From positions 1,736,001 to 1,800,000 of the forward strand of contig OZ345362.1 of the NCBI GenBank assembly GCA_977006965.1: a stretch of DNA of 64,000 nt, written 5' to 3'. This document shows, one piece after another, positions 52,243 to 62,849 of the stretch. How positions within the stretch are numbered: the first letter of the stretch is position 1; each line of letters starts with the position of its first letter. The position numbers and the translations under genes are program-made. The DNA is from Phymatolithon calcareum. Taxonomy: Eukaryota > Rhodophyta > Florideophyceae > Hapalidiales. Under the pieces are notes generated by a model that was not told the DNA's origin, made no database searches, and worked only from the letters and a program-made list of their open reading frames with translations.

Positions 52243-52818
52243 TTAGGGTATAAAAGGAATTCGGGTCGGTACTCTTTCCCTATACATTGCATACTCATTG
52301 CCAAACAGGCGGTGCAAGTACCGTTCCTCGACGAAGATTCTGTTTTTGAAAAACTTCCAGGCCACAATGCCAAACCCAACGCTACACAGTGGATTCGCTA
52401 ACATGACTTGCGTTCCCACTGCCCAAATCCACCACCCAAGATATCCCGGATGCCGCGAAAAAGAATACACTCCACTGACAACCAGTTTGTGTTGTGGTCG
52501 ACGCTGCTTCTGAATCAGGTGAGTGAAGGAGGCTTGCGCTGTGAGCCACGCAGCCTTGCGCAGCGCTTCTCCGATGACCACAAGGATAATCCCAGTGACC
52601 AAACACGGCGCAACGGCGGTTTCGGGCACGTAAAACCGACGGCCGATGAAATGCTCCAAAAGACCACAACACATCGCTGTCACATATGGTGCTGAGATAA
52701 GCAGAGAGCTCCATGTCAGTTCCTCACGTTCGATTAGGAACACCAGCAGAACCTCAGACATATGGAATACTATCAAGCACAGCGCGAAACAATGCAGAGG
52801 ACTCACATTTCCGACCAT
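52243..52818 (-). CDS. ICMT: Protein-S-isoprenylcysteine O-methyltransferase (ICMT)
   Basis: A 191-aa protein from the ATG at 52818; the frame runs on to 52872 only through a GTG. Four to five hydrophobic segments cover the N-terminal and central parts. The C terminus has the family signature: SGVYSFSRHPGYLGWWIWAV, then FFKNRIFVEERYLHRLFG, YAMYRERVPTRIPF. This is the S-adenosylmethionine and substrate site of the ER membrane enzyme that methylates the C-terminal prenylcysteine of CaaX proteins such as Ras-like GTPases and lamins. Length matches the family (190-290 aa). No intron. Confidence 0.93.
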   Translation of the reverse strand: MVGNVSPLHCFALCLIVFHMSEVLLVFLIEREELTWSSLLISAPYVTAMCCGLLEHFIGRRFYVPETAVAPCLVTGIILVVIGEALRKAAWLTAQASFTHLIQKQRRPQHKLVVSGVYSFSRHPGYLGWWIWAVGTQVMLANPLCSVGFGIVAWKFFKNRIFVEERYLHRLFGNEYAMYRERVPTRIPFIP

Positions 52819-54000
52819 GGCGCACAATTGTTTGACTTTGCAAGTGAAAAGCGAAAGACCAAGAATAACCACGAAGTCCTTCTAGCTTGCTTTAATCTGC
52901 ATTGCAATCTGACGGTGAGCTGCTATGGAAATTGCCTCATGGGCAAGCAGAAGAAGCTCGCCATCAGTTAGCAGTGCTCCGTTGGATCCTCCTCTCGTAA
53001 CACAATGTATTTTCTACAGGTACTTGTACATATTATACAGATAAGTCATGGCATACATTTGCATACAGTATTTTGAACATACTGATTTGTCGACGCCGGG
53101 TGGGTGCGCGTTGGATATGATAGCTTGAGCACCTCTTCTGTCTCAATTGACCTTCCATACTTGTCTGCCCCCACTCTTTGTTCGGGAAGAAAGGTGAAAA
53201 CACCGGGCCGGAAGAAACGCCGCAGTCGTGCATGCGGAATGCCAAGTCTTACGTTCACCACGGGGAGGGTAAGATAGGGTCGCCGGATCTACAGTTTCGG
53301 CGTTTCAGTCTGAGATTTCGACATAGGACTCGGGGTTGGGTCCAGACCAGAAGTGTCTGCATTGTGCCTTTTCCCCTTTGTTCTCTTCTGTACTTTGTAC
53401 GCAATGTCGTAGATTGATTACGCCTGCTAAAAATCCGTTCCTGGGTTGCAAGTAATTGCAAATACCCTTGGCCGACCTGTCGCAAGGCAAATCTATCAGT
53501 CTGATCGTCCGGGCAAGCCTCAACAATAACGATGCACGGGACGAACGAACATCTACCCAAAATTGCTCGTGCCGCACTGTTTTCTCCACGGCGGTGCCGC
53601 TCGACAAAAAGTTGTTTTATTTCGGAGAGAAATAGCAGGAGCATAATTGTATCGTGAAAGCGAACAAACATGGAAGACTCCTGCACAGAAGTATAACACA
53701 GTATTAATATTTTACTTCTGTGCTAGGAATCTTACATGTTTGTTTGCTTTTACGATATGCAACCGGTCTCCTGGCAAATGTAGTCGAAACTATCTTCTGC
53801 ATCACTTAATCTAGAACAATATAATATGCTGTACTTCGAACGGTGAAGTCTATTTCAACGTTTAAGATTTTTAAATCGTGCTTTGGGCTGCGGAATGGAA
53901 TGAACCGAAGCACGACGTCCAGCGGAACTGCAACTGAACCAGAAACCCTAACGCATCGACTGCCTCGTAGCATAATCGTGTGTGCAACATCGACACCCCA
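52819..54000. other. Intergenic with one imperfect hairpin
   Basis: No gene supported. The imperfect foldback at about 53649-53758 is the main feature. Confidence 0.45.
53649..53758. repeat. Imperfect hairpin, about 45-bp arms
   Basis: The left arm (TATCGTGAAAGCGAACAAAC onwards) pairs with the right arm at about 53712-53758 with scattered mismatches, roughly 85-90 percent. The loop is about 18-20 nt. The shape resembles a small-RNA precursor. Confidence 0.75.
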
Positions 54001-55248
54001 TCAACCCTTACCAGCACACGAAAAGCCGTCCGGTATACCCGCATCAACAGCAGTAATCGCAAGCGCCTGATAAATCTCACCCATTTCCCCGACCCCAGTG
54101 AGCCGCTCATAGTTCATCTGCAACGTCTCAAGCGCCACATCCTTCTCCTCATCCGAAGTCCCATTCTCCTCAATGACCGCGACAGCAAGCTGTCTAAATC
54201 TATGCGCGGCACCCAAAGAAAGGAGCAATTCACGCTGTGTTACTGGACCATGCACCTCGACTGGAATCTTCAACATATCAACCGCCTGCCTAACATGTGC
54301 AAAATTGACATCGGCAGTGAGATCGCACTCCCCCGGTGCCTCAAGCACCGGCTCAATCTTATGCCTTCTGATCGCCCGCAGCGAATTACCTCTCCCAACC
54401 AATTTGCCATCACGACGAGCATAATCCACAAATAGCGCTGCCCCACCACCCTCCGCAATCACGCGCGCCACCGTTTCCACAACCGCAATGCCCTCTAAAC
54501 ACAGTTCTGCTACATCGCCGTCCTTCGGTGTCGAATTTCCCCACCGCGCCAGCGCGGCCGCACCAGCCGTCGACGCCGGCGTCGGACAAGGCGCGAGTGC
54601 AAATCGGAGCTGCTCCGATTTGTCATCCACGTCCACAAGCCGTTCACGCCACCCATGCTCCGTCCCGTGCAAAACGTGCACCGGTAACGCATCAAGGAAT
54701 TCCTGTGCCAGCACGACTGGCACTGTCTCGTCGCACGCGCTCAGAGCGGCTTCCACCGATTCATGCCAGTAAACCGGGATAGATACGCCGTCAAGTGCGG
54801 CCTTCTGTGTCGCGCGCAAAACAGGGCTTGCCTCGACGAGATCGACGCGCGTCGGGGGGCGACGGATGACATGGAGTGCGCGCAAGGCATCGCGCATCAA
54901 CTTGCCGGACCCGGGCCCCAGCTCGATGAGACGGAAGGTACCGCTCGGAACAACAGAGATGGCCCATAGACCGAGTAGTTCGCCGAATACCTGCGATACC
55001 TCAGGTGCTGTGATGAAGTCTCCGCGGGCACCGAGCACTTTTTCGCGCGTCGTATAGTAACCGTGCTGCGGATGCGTCAGGCATTCACGCATGTAGTCTG
55101 CCACTGTCAGTGGACCATTGAAGCGAATCCGTCGAACGAGCGAGCGATGCAGCGGAGTGGGTGAGGGTGCGTTCGGTTGCACGGGCGGGACGATGTGTGC
55201 TTTCGTGCATAACGTGCGGAGACACCGAGGGAGGCGCGTTAGCGTCAT
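54001..55248 (-). CDS. NDUFAF7: NDUFAF7/MidA-type protein arginine methyltransferase of complex I assembly
   Basis: A 415-aa single-exon protein from the ATG at 55248. The N terminus (MTLTRLPRCLRTLCTKAH) is basic and lacks acids, as in a mitochondrial presequence. Family blocks follow: GPLTVADYMRECLTHPQHGY, YTTREKVLGARGDFITAPEV, SQVFGELLGLW and the SAM site LIELGPGSGKLMRDALRAL. Further on come VLAQEFLDALPVHVL and, near the C terminus, AALFVDYARRDG. NDUFAF7 dimethylates an Arg of the complex I subunit NDUFS2 in the mitochondrial matrix early in assembly. Length is close to the human protein (441 aa). Confidence 0.94.
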   Translation of the reverse strand: MTLTRLPRCLRTLCTKAHIVPPVQPNAPSPTPLHRSLVRRIRFNGPLTVADYMRECLTHPQHGYYTTREKVLGARGDFITAPEVSQVFGELLGLWAISVVPSGTFRLIELGPGSGKLMRDALRALHVIRRPPTRVDLVEASPVLRATQKAALDGVSIPVYWHESVEAALSACDETVPVVLAQEFLDALPVHVLHGTEHGWRERLVDVDDKSEQLRFALAPCPTPASTAGAAALARWGNSTPKDGDVAELCLEGIAVVETVARVIAEGGGAALFVDYARRDGKLVGRGNSLRAIRRHKIEPVLEAPGECDLTADVNFAHVRQAVDMLKIPVEVHGPVTQRELLLSLGAAHRFRQLAVAVIEENGTSDEEKDVALETLQMNYERLTGVGEMGEIYQALAITAVDAGIPDGFSCAGKG

Positions 55249-56004
55249 TACGCCGTTAGAGTCACATTGCACAAAGGATTAGTAAGGCAGAGAGGCGACA
55301 TTGGGAGACCGTGTTTCACACGTGGCAAACAGTAGTTATGTTGTTTAAAGCGTTTCTGCGCGGAAGCAGGACGTGAGGGAACGCCAGACTTGTCTGAGCT
55401 TGAGGCGCAACATTTTGCGCCTTGTAAGGCGTGGCGCACGAAAGTTCTCGGTGGGTTTGGGGGTTATATCTTTCCGGTTGCATTTGCAGAAGACCCTTGT
55501 GCAACGAGGCTGCGGTACTGGACTTACCCTGTCTGTGGAGATGCTCGCATTGCCTTTCGTATCTTGCTGCGCTTTGTTTGGCATGGGGGTCTCTTCAGGA
55601 CTGAGACAGGAATAGAAGGTCGTATCGCTTTCATTGCTTTCCGTTGACATCATTTTTTGATTTGGTATATCCAGTTTTGCTTCTGTGTTGCTTTACAACA
55701 GTCAGCTGAGGTGAACTGCTCTGGCATTTATGCACAAACTCAAAGAGATCAAAACATTGCGGCATTGCGTGGATTTTTCCCATTGACAATCGACACTCTA
55801 TTTAATCCATGCAAAACATTGGTTATGAAATTGACATGCAACGCGCACTGCCGAAAAGTAACCAACGGAACTCCACGAAAGAGAATATTTCTTTGCTCCG
55901 AAGCATGCCTGTTTGAAAAGCAATAATAATGAAGTTGATTTAACCGGTGCTCGACGAAGCACCATCATAAGCACCATCATGGTGATGTTGGTGCTTCTAT
56001 TTCT

Positions 56005-56058
56005 CAAGGCGCACTGCAAACCATCATGATGATGATCATGGTTTGCAGTGTGCCTTGC
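56005..56058. repeat. Imperfect palindrome, about 23-bp arms
   Basis: CAAGGCGCACTGCAAACCAT pairs with the complement ATGGTTTGCAGTGTGCCTTG (one mismatch), with an ATCATGATGATG-like centre. A second, shorter foldback precedes it at 55956-55997. Confidence 0.8.
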
Positions 56059-56789
56059 AAATTAGTTTTTGGGAAGTACTCCTTTGCACTGGGCCCTCTC
56101 AAAAATAGGTCCTGTACTACATTTGTGTCTTACAGTTGGTTCTGTGCTTTTTTTGCATACAACAAACTGTATGATACAAATTTCTTGAAATTAGAGCAAC
56201 GCGATACGCTTCTCACATGACTCTTAAATTTTGGGATGTTCCGGTCAACATGACTCTTTGGTTTACTCTGCGTTGTGGCTCCTCTCTTTTCTGTGATTGC
56301 TACTGGAACGAATATATTACATTTTAGGAATTGTCAAAAGCGTGGCTGCGGTCTCCCCATTCTGGCTTTGCGATACAGAAGAGTGGTTGTTTTCATGCAG
56401 TGAGTAGTGTGTGTGTGTGTAGAATATGTACTCTACAAATGGATCAATTGACTCTTCGATTGGAACTCCCCGCTTTACTTTCTTTCTCTTTAGTTTATGT
56501 ACTACGTAAACGAAAAAGAAAGAAACTAAACCAGGGAGATACAAGTTTATTGAGAATAGTCTGGAGAAACTCTTCTGCACTCAAACGGCAGACTCACGTG
56601 AGTGTCATCTTCAAATCAAAAGACGCTCTTCTTTTTTTCTGTTTTCTTCGTCTGCTGCTGCTCAGCCTACTTGTCCTCGGTACCGCCGGAACTCTAGCCC
56701 GTCTTCTTCGACTTATTCTGCTTCAGCGATGGTGCACGTGCGTCATACGCAATATGCTCCATGTTTTCCTACGTTTCCAGAAACGTGAA

Positions 56790-56836
56790 CACATCCCTGG
56801 TGCTCCGCATAAATTATGTGGAACACCAGGGATGTG
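56790..56836. repeat. Inverted repeat, 21-bp arms, 5-nt spacer
   Basis: Arms 56790-56810 and 56816-56836 with two mismatches; spacer AAATT. It abuts the next, longer foldback. Confidence 0.85.
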
Positions 56837-56948
56837 CCCCACTCGTCCTCCGAGACACTAAAGTCGACAGCAGATTCACCCAACATTATGTCGCATATTG
56901 TTGGGTGAATCTGCTGTCGACTTTAGTGTCTCGGAGGACGAGTGGGGC
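56836..56948. repeat. Long inverted repeat, 55-bp arms, 3-nt spacer
   Basis: Arms 56836-56890 and 56894-56948; the outer 50 bp are exactly complementary, with one mismatch near the TCG centre. It directly follows the 56790-56836 foldback, giving a cloverleaf-like pair. Confidence 0.93.
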
Positions 56949-59569
56949 TTGTGCTTGTCTGCACTGCAATTGACCTTGGGCCCCTTTCATAGTGAAATGA
57001 GGAGTGATCTCAGGGTGCCACTACTAGCGGATGCAAACCGGGGTCATCATCTCTTTGGGCAGTGGCCGTTGCAAGCAATTTTTTGCCGCTCACAACACTG
57101 CATGACGCTGCAGTTTCTCGCACTGTGCGCAGGACCTCTAGCGAGGTCTCAGAGGTGCTCAACTGGACTAGATGGGACTGACTGTCAAGAATTTAGTGTC
57201 GGTTTAATTTAGCGTAGAAGGACTGCCAGTGGCCACATTTATTGTCTACAGTATACATGGGACTTGAAGCTCTTTTTGTCTACCTGTCGAGCATACCGTG
57301 CCAAAATCAAAATGCTTTGACAACCCCGCACCGCTTCATCTCGCGTGAAGACAGTCTTTTCCATTGCCACACTGATTTTCTTTCTTTATTGCGGAAAGAT
57401 CGCTCACGCAAAAGACAAGCGTCAGAAGTTGTTTGAAACAACTTCTCATTGTTCAGAAATTTGAGTAGGTCTAGTGGTTTCTCACGGCAAAATTCCTATA
57501 CAGTCTTGATGCCCACTCGTCCAATTTTCGCTCACAGCTGCTCATGCGGAGAGTTGAAGCAGGCAGCCAATGGTTAAGTGAAAATACCCACACTTCTTTG
57601 CTCCGTCAATGCCACTGTCTCGCATCGAACCGGCTGTTCCGTTGCAGGAACGGAGCGATATGTCTTCCATCACACCACGGAAACTGGTACACACGGCATC
57701 ATTTCGTTCATTCCAGGAGTCCAGAACTTTTCAGACGTCAGTATCAAGCGGGGAAGCAAAACGATAGATGCTCGACATACTTAAAATCGAAAAGCTGTGT
57801 GCAAGTTTTCCTGGTATCTGAGAAATCGCCTACTCCGGTTCTGTTCGAGCTCTCCTACCACGTTTCCAATGATGTGCCCCGCGTGAAGAAGACATGCTAC
57901 AAGACCAATCTCCGTCTCATTGCCAAGTTCTTATTCTGGGAATCTGGAAAAAATGGTGGTGTAAAATTGACGATCTTCAAGTGCGCTTTGTCACTCAAGA
58001 TAAAAATGATAAGCTTTCCATTCCACGTCCATGTTTCGACGTTAGAAAAGTGCCTCCAACAAACTGATCGCCAGGACTATTGATGTGTCTGATAGGGTGA
58101 CCGCCTATGCACGTGGAAACGTTACAGCAAGCTGCGCACAAGAACTAATATTGTCCGCATCAAGACAAGGTCTAAATCGGCCCTCCATCCCAGGTGCCAT
58201 AATCTTGATTTGCTGCATTGCTATATGCAGTGCCACGAGAAAGTGACAGGATGATGCCCGTAAAGAATTGAGTGAGTTGGTACTGTTCGGATACGCAGTA
58301 CCGCCTTACCAAGAATCGGACCTCAGAAAAATGAAGCCCCGAAAAGGATGGCTGCCGATTGTAGAAAAATAAATCCAGTTCCGGCGACATCCTAGAGGTC
58401 CCCTAGACGTTGAGACTGTGCCCGGTGCCCCCTACTCTTGCCCCTCTATTCATTCATTCATTTTACCTTCCCGCTAATGGGGCTAGCAGCGATTCAAGGG
58501 CCTATGTTTCATCCATTCTATCCCATCGTTAGCAAGTTTGACTTCGGCGTTCACGTCTCATCCAGGTACATCACCAAAGATTGATTCTGGCGTTGGTCTG
58601 ACTCATTGTAGAACAACCTGGCTCTGTGAGGAAATATCCCTCGCGCGCTTTGCCGACGCGCAGGGCGCTGAAATCCTTCCCTCTCGCGCGAAATATGGAT
58701 GATATCCGGTGCTTTGTGGGGTACGTATACGCAGATTACGAACACTTTGAACGGCCATCCGCGGAGGCGAGCGGACACAATCTTGCTTCCGATCGATCCG
58801 GAGTGCGTGACTGCCCTTCTTGCTATATGCAACAGCCGGAGTATTGGTCTCTTGGAGTTGCTCGTTCCGAATAGATAGCGCACGGGTCAGAATTCCATAC
58901 GTGGGTCTCGGCGATTCTTGGAATGTCTTATCCCAGGTCCTTGCAAAGGCTCTTTTGGAGGATCTGCCGCAGTTCCATGTCGCAACGTGGAGTTCGGTGG
59001 AGAAACTTATTGCTTTCCGAGTGCCTTCTCTGCATCCTATACACCCCTTTCGGAACGGGTCCCTTCTCAGCAACCGAAGGGATCCTGTGTCGTGCGCGGG
59101 TGCGTGCATTACAGAACAGGAACATTTTCCTGCTCTACTAGCTGTATCCCAACGGGAACATTACATCCGCGCAAAATAAATCGTGGAACAGCCTTGAGAC
59201 TACCTCCCGGAGAACATACCCCGTGCAATCTTTCAAATAAAGCAACAATTGTAGCAGTCTTCAAAATTTTATTGACACTCATTCCTAGTGTCCATTGATC
59301 TTACTGAATTGCGCTGAGAAGCAACTCTGTCGTCATTGTTTCAATCATCATCGGAGGCGGTTTTGGCAGCCTCATTGTCATTATAAGATATACTGAGTTT
59401 TGCAAACTCCCCTATCTTAAGTATTCGTGCAGTCGGTGGATTGCGTCGGTTTGAAAGAGTTGTACCTTGTGTGCTGCTGCATTACCGCGCGACGATACAG
59501 AAAATCCACGTCGGGAAGTAGACGGGCAGGGATAGTACCAATATTATTGTTATTTATTGGGGCACATGA

Positions 59570-59830
59570 TGCAATAGCAATTGCAATACCAATAATGCAA
59601 GGTTGAAGGCAATAGCTATTGCAATATCTGACCATTTTTCCAATATCAATTGCAGTAACAGAATCTAATTCAGGTCCTCCTGCGCCATGTCTTCTTGCCA
59701 GCGCAGAAGAGGGCAAGGGTGTACCTTGATTTCGATCATATGCCATTACTTTTTGCAATAATTATTGCAATAAGCACCTCTCAGGGCAATTAAGACTTTA
59801 TTGCAATAAATTGCAATAAATTGCAGTAAA
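59570..59830. repeat. Degenerate TTGCAATA tract
   Basis: A dozen or so copies of TTGCAATA, ATTGCAAT or slight variants, irregularly spaced. The minus-strand membrane-protein frame ends inside it, so its last residues are repeat-encoded. Confidence 0.75.
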
Positions 59831-61418
59831 AAAATAAAAATAATATTGGTACCAAGCGTGTAGACGGGTCTTCGTCATCTTGGTACAAGAGAGGTAGCTT
59901 AGCCCTAAGAAGAACACAGCAACCCACAGTAGTAAGACCCATGTGATCACGGTTGCCCTTTCCTCCTCCCGGAATACTTCGGTGTATGCAGAACTCGGTA
60001 CCCCAACTTGTGTCAACTTTGGTATACCCTTTTTGAAATGCTGCAAAATGTACTCAGCTTCCTCGCTGAGGCTGCGTCTGCCGTACAGTTCCCTTGACAT
60101 TACGTATGACACCAACGCTCCTCTTGCCAGATCCGAAAATTCTAGACCTTGACCTCTGAACGTTATTGTCCAAAAGACAGCATGAGGCGGGTAATGGCTA
60201 TAGCTCGTTTTGTTTAAAGAGTATGCACCGTCAGAATGTTTTTGCGCACAGAACCGACTATAAAATTTCTCGTAGCAAACCACACCGGAATTTCCAATCT
60301 CATGAAAGACAAACAGATTTTTCTGAAAAAGTCTAAAGCATGTTGCAGCTTTGTTCAAGCGAATCCACATTTTCGGGGGCTTTTCATACTGGATAAGCCT
60401 TGCGTTCCGTGGTATCCTCAATACTATGGGCTCTAGTTGTGGTTCTTCATTGCAAATCTGCCCTATTGCACTTGCAGCATACTTGAATCTTATGTCAAAA
60501 ACAATTTTTCCGGAGCGTGTGATTTCCATGAACTCGGTCCTGACGAGTGCGCGTGCCAGCGAGGTCCATTCCTCTCTGGGCTTATGATCGGCAGCTACCC
60601 TAAATGCGTCAATTGACAGTAGTGGTTTAGTTTCTCTGGCTGGCAATCGCATCAAGCCATCTTGGAAGTGTATCATATTGCCTATCACCGCCGGCACACT
60701 GATGTTTTCGCTTTTCGAAAAGCATGCTAGACGTCGTTCTGAATCCGCAATGCAAACCTTCTCATCGTCAATGGCAGCAGAACGCGGAATAACGGTTCCT
60801 TCCCGGCGTCTTACACCAAAAAGTAGGTGAGTTCCATTATCAAAAATTCATCCAGGGCATGAGCAACTGAGTCTCTTTGGCCGAGCCAAGTGCTCGGCGG
60901 AGGAGGAGAAACAAACCCCTGAACTTCACGTACGACGATATCTTCGGACGAATTATGCATTGCCATTCTCGATGCTTTAGAATTGCATCCCGCATGTAGG
61001 TGTTATAAAGTTTGGGCTTTCCTTGCAAGCCGGGATTGGTTGATGTATACATCAACCAATACCAGCCTGCAAGGAAAGCCCAAACTCTATGGCATCTACG
61101 TGTAGGAGCTAGCCAGATGCGAGTTTTGGTTACTTGTTGAGATCCACTGGTATACTCGGTGTATAGGCTTAATCCGACGTACAAAACTGCGACCACGATG
61201 ACTGAGAACCTGGAGCCGTAGTCGAGCTCGTGTACTTCTCGGTGAAGCCCCCAGTTTCCAAGCTTGGATGGCCGCATGCGAGCCGGCTTTGAGCTCAGCA
61301 ATCGGTGCGCGGCTCTCATCTGCTGCATCCTGTGTAGAGCTTTTTCGATTATAGGGACGCACACCAACGAAAGAGCGACGACGCGCAGAGCATTCCATTC
61401 GTTCGTAGTAAATGGCAA
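59798..61418 (-). pseudogene. Decayed or intron-split membrane-protein gene
   Basis: Two minus-strand frames, 60840-61418 and 59798-60697 (the latter stays open upstream to about 60850), are protein-like but in different phases and neither begins with a clear ATG. The first has hydrophobic segments VVALSLVCVPIIEKAL and FSVIVVAVLYVGLSLY. The second has a charged soluble part (RTEFMEITRSGKIVFDIRFK, SEEAEYILQHFKKGI) and a membrane segment TWVLLLWVAVFFLGLSYLS near its end. A 78-bp foldback lies inside the first frame. I do not recognise the family. It could be one gene with an intron at about 60800 or a frameshifted pseudogene. Confidence 0.45.
61009..61086. repeat. Inverted repeat, 39-bp arms, no spacer
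   Basis: Arms 61009-61047 and 61048-61086, three mismatches, centre TGTA|TACA. Weaker pairing continues for another 15 bp outside. Confidence 0.9.
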
Positions 61419-61932
61419 AAGCGTTTTGAGTGCTTTAGCAGAACGTGCGTGTTGCAGAGTTGAGCGCTAATGATAAGCTTTGACGTCAATCGCTACGCAG
61501 ATTTCTGAACATCTTTCGACCGTTTCTGTGCATCCAGATGCGCATGCCGTGGCCTTGACGGCGGAGCTAGGCAGCACGCCAAAGCGATAATTGACCTTGA
61601 CGAGTTTGGCGCCCCGACTGCTTTGTGCAATGGAGTGTCCGCAGGAATTTGGTACAGTGAAAGTACGACTACTGGAGCACGACTGCTAGAGCAAATGAGT
61701 GCCGAGGGGAAAGCGGCGACGCGGGCGGAGTACATGTGCCAAACAAGTATGCACAGCAATGTGCCCCTAGAACGGCGTCTCCAGACCATAGAATGTTTCT
61801 ACGCTCTTCCAAGACAGGGCCGCGAAAGTTTCGTGAGACAGTATACAGTAGAGCTCTACTTAATCTTTTTTCTCTACCGTAGAGACGAGAGACGCATCAC
61901 TTCATTGGTGCTATGATGGGGGTCCTGCAGCT

Positions 61933-61972
61933 ACACTAAAAAAATAAACCTGCAGGTTTATTTTTTTAGTGT
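61933..61972. repeat. Perfect 40-bp palindrome, no spacer
   Basis: ACACTAAAAAAATAAACCTG followed directly by its reverse complement. Confidence 0.92.
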
Positions 61973-62057
61973 GGATTAAAAAAGGTTAACCTTTGCGAAT
62001 CTCGGGTTTTTTCAATAAAGATTGACGATATGATATAGTTAATCATTATTGAAGAAA

Positions 62058-62092
62058 TTGTAAGAATGTGCCATCATGGCACATTCTTACAA
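62058..62092. repeat. Perfect inverted repeat, 17-bp arms, 1-nt spacer
   Basis: TTGTAAGAATGTGCCAT, C, and its complement. It ends 4 bp before the left terminal repeat of the candidate element at 62097. Confidence 0.9.
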
Positions 62093-62096
62093 GACA

Positions 62097-62682
62097 TGTT
62101 GTTTTTGTAGACGCGAGAAAACACGAGCTGCTTTCACGTAACTAACGAAAGTAAATCTGAGCTTGGACCGATAAATATTTAATAGTTCATCTAAAATTAA
62201 GCATTTTCAGCGCTCATATCACTTTCATTAAAACTCAGTTCTATTGGCCAGATGATCTTCCAAACCCGGTCAACCTTCAACTTATAAAACCTGATGCGGG
62301 AAAAATAAGTTAGAAGCTTAAATTCGATTGTTTATTTTGACGTGATGAGGATTTTATAAGTTGTAAATCACTACATTATTCCTCGGAGAGGAGAGAAATA
62401 TAAGATAGATTTTCTCAAGAATTTGAGAAGGGGAAGAGGAAAAAATAAGTTTTTTCTCACTTAATTTTTGTGCAGAGGTAAGAACTAAATAAGTTAGTTT
62501 TTTCTAATATTTTGAAAACGTGAACAGAAAAGGACAACAGTCTGGGCATGGACCGCTTTACCATCGTTTCGGTTCGTAGTGGTCCAGTGAAAGAGTCATT
62601 TTTGTACTTTATGTGGGAGCTTCCATTGACAACAAACTTGTACTTTTCAAAACGGCGTGTTTCTCGCGTCTACAAAAACAAG
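62097..62682. mobile_element. Candidate 586-bp terminal-inverted-repeat element (MITE-like)
   Basis: The left end (TTTTTGTAGACGCGAGAAA followed by ACACG, about 62097-62125) and right end (62656-62682) are inverted repeats of about 27 bp with a 1-nt gap. The interior is AT-rich with no coding capacity. No clear target-site duplication can be seen because both ends abut other foldbacks. A non-autonomous DNA transposon is the simplest reading. Confidence 0.6.
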
Positions 62683-62687
62683 TCGTA

Positions 62688-62849
62688 TGTGTACCGTAAG
62701 CCGGGATAACAAATGTGTAAAACGTGCTCGTACCTGGTCCTCGTGGGTACAATAGTCCCTCGGGCTCCGCCCTCGGGTCCTATTGTACCCACTTGGGCCT
62801 GGTACTCTTACGTTTTACTTTCATTTGTTATCCCGGCATACGGTACACA
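62688..62849. repeat. Long hairpin, about 77-bp arms, 6-nt loop
   Basis: TGTGTACCGTAAGCCGGGAT at the left pairs with the right end (62830-62849) almost fully, and pairing continues inward through GTGGGTACAATAG to CCTCGGG with several mismatched blocks; the loop is CTCCGC. Confidence 0.88.

Larger units (their letters stand above)
55249..59797. other. Gene-poor region rich in foldbacks
   Basis: No convincing gene. Overlapping frames near 57544-58083 and 58603-59298 on both strands are not recognisable. It holds a GTGTGT run at about 56407-56421, foldbacks at 55956-55997, 56005-56058, about 56466-56540, 56790-56836 and 56836-56948, and the TTGCAATA-rich tract beginning at 59570. Confidence 0.45.

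Noticed and set aside
57544-58083. 179-codon frame considered as a sliding-clamp (PCNA-like) remnant
   Set aside because: Only loose local resemblance; key family blocks are absent and a stop breaks the best alignment.
58603-59298. Overlapping plus and minus frames of 119-168 codons
   Set aside because: Mutually overlapping frames with no recognisable domain; cannot choose a coding strand.
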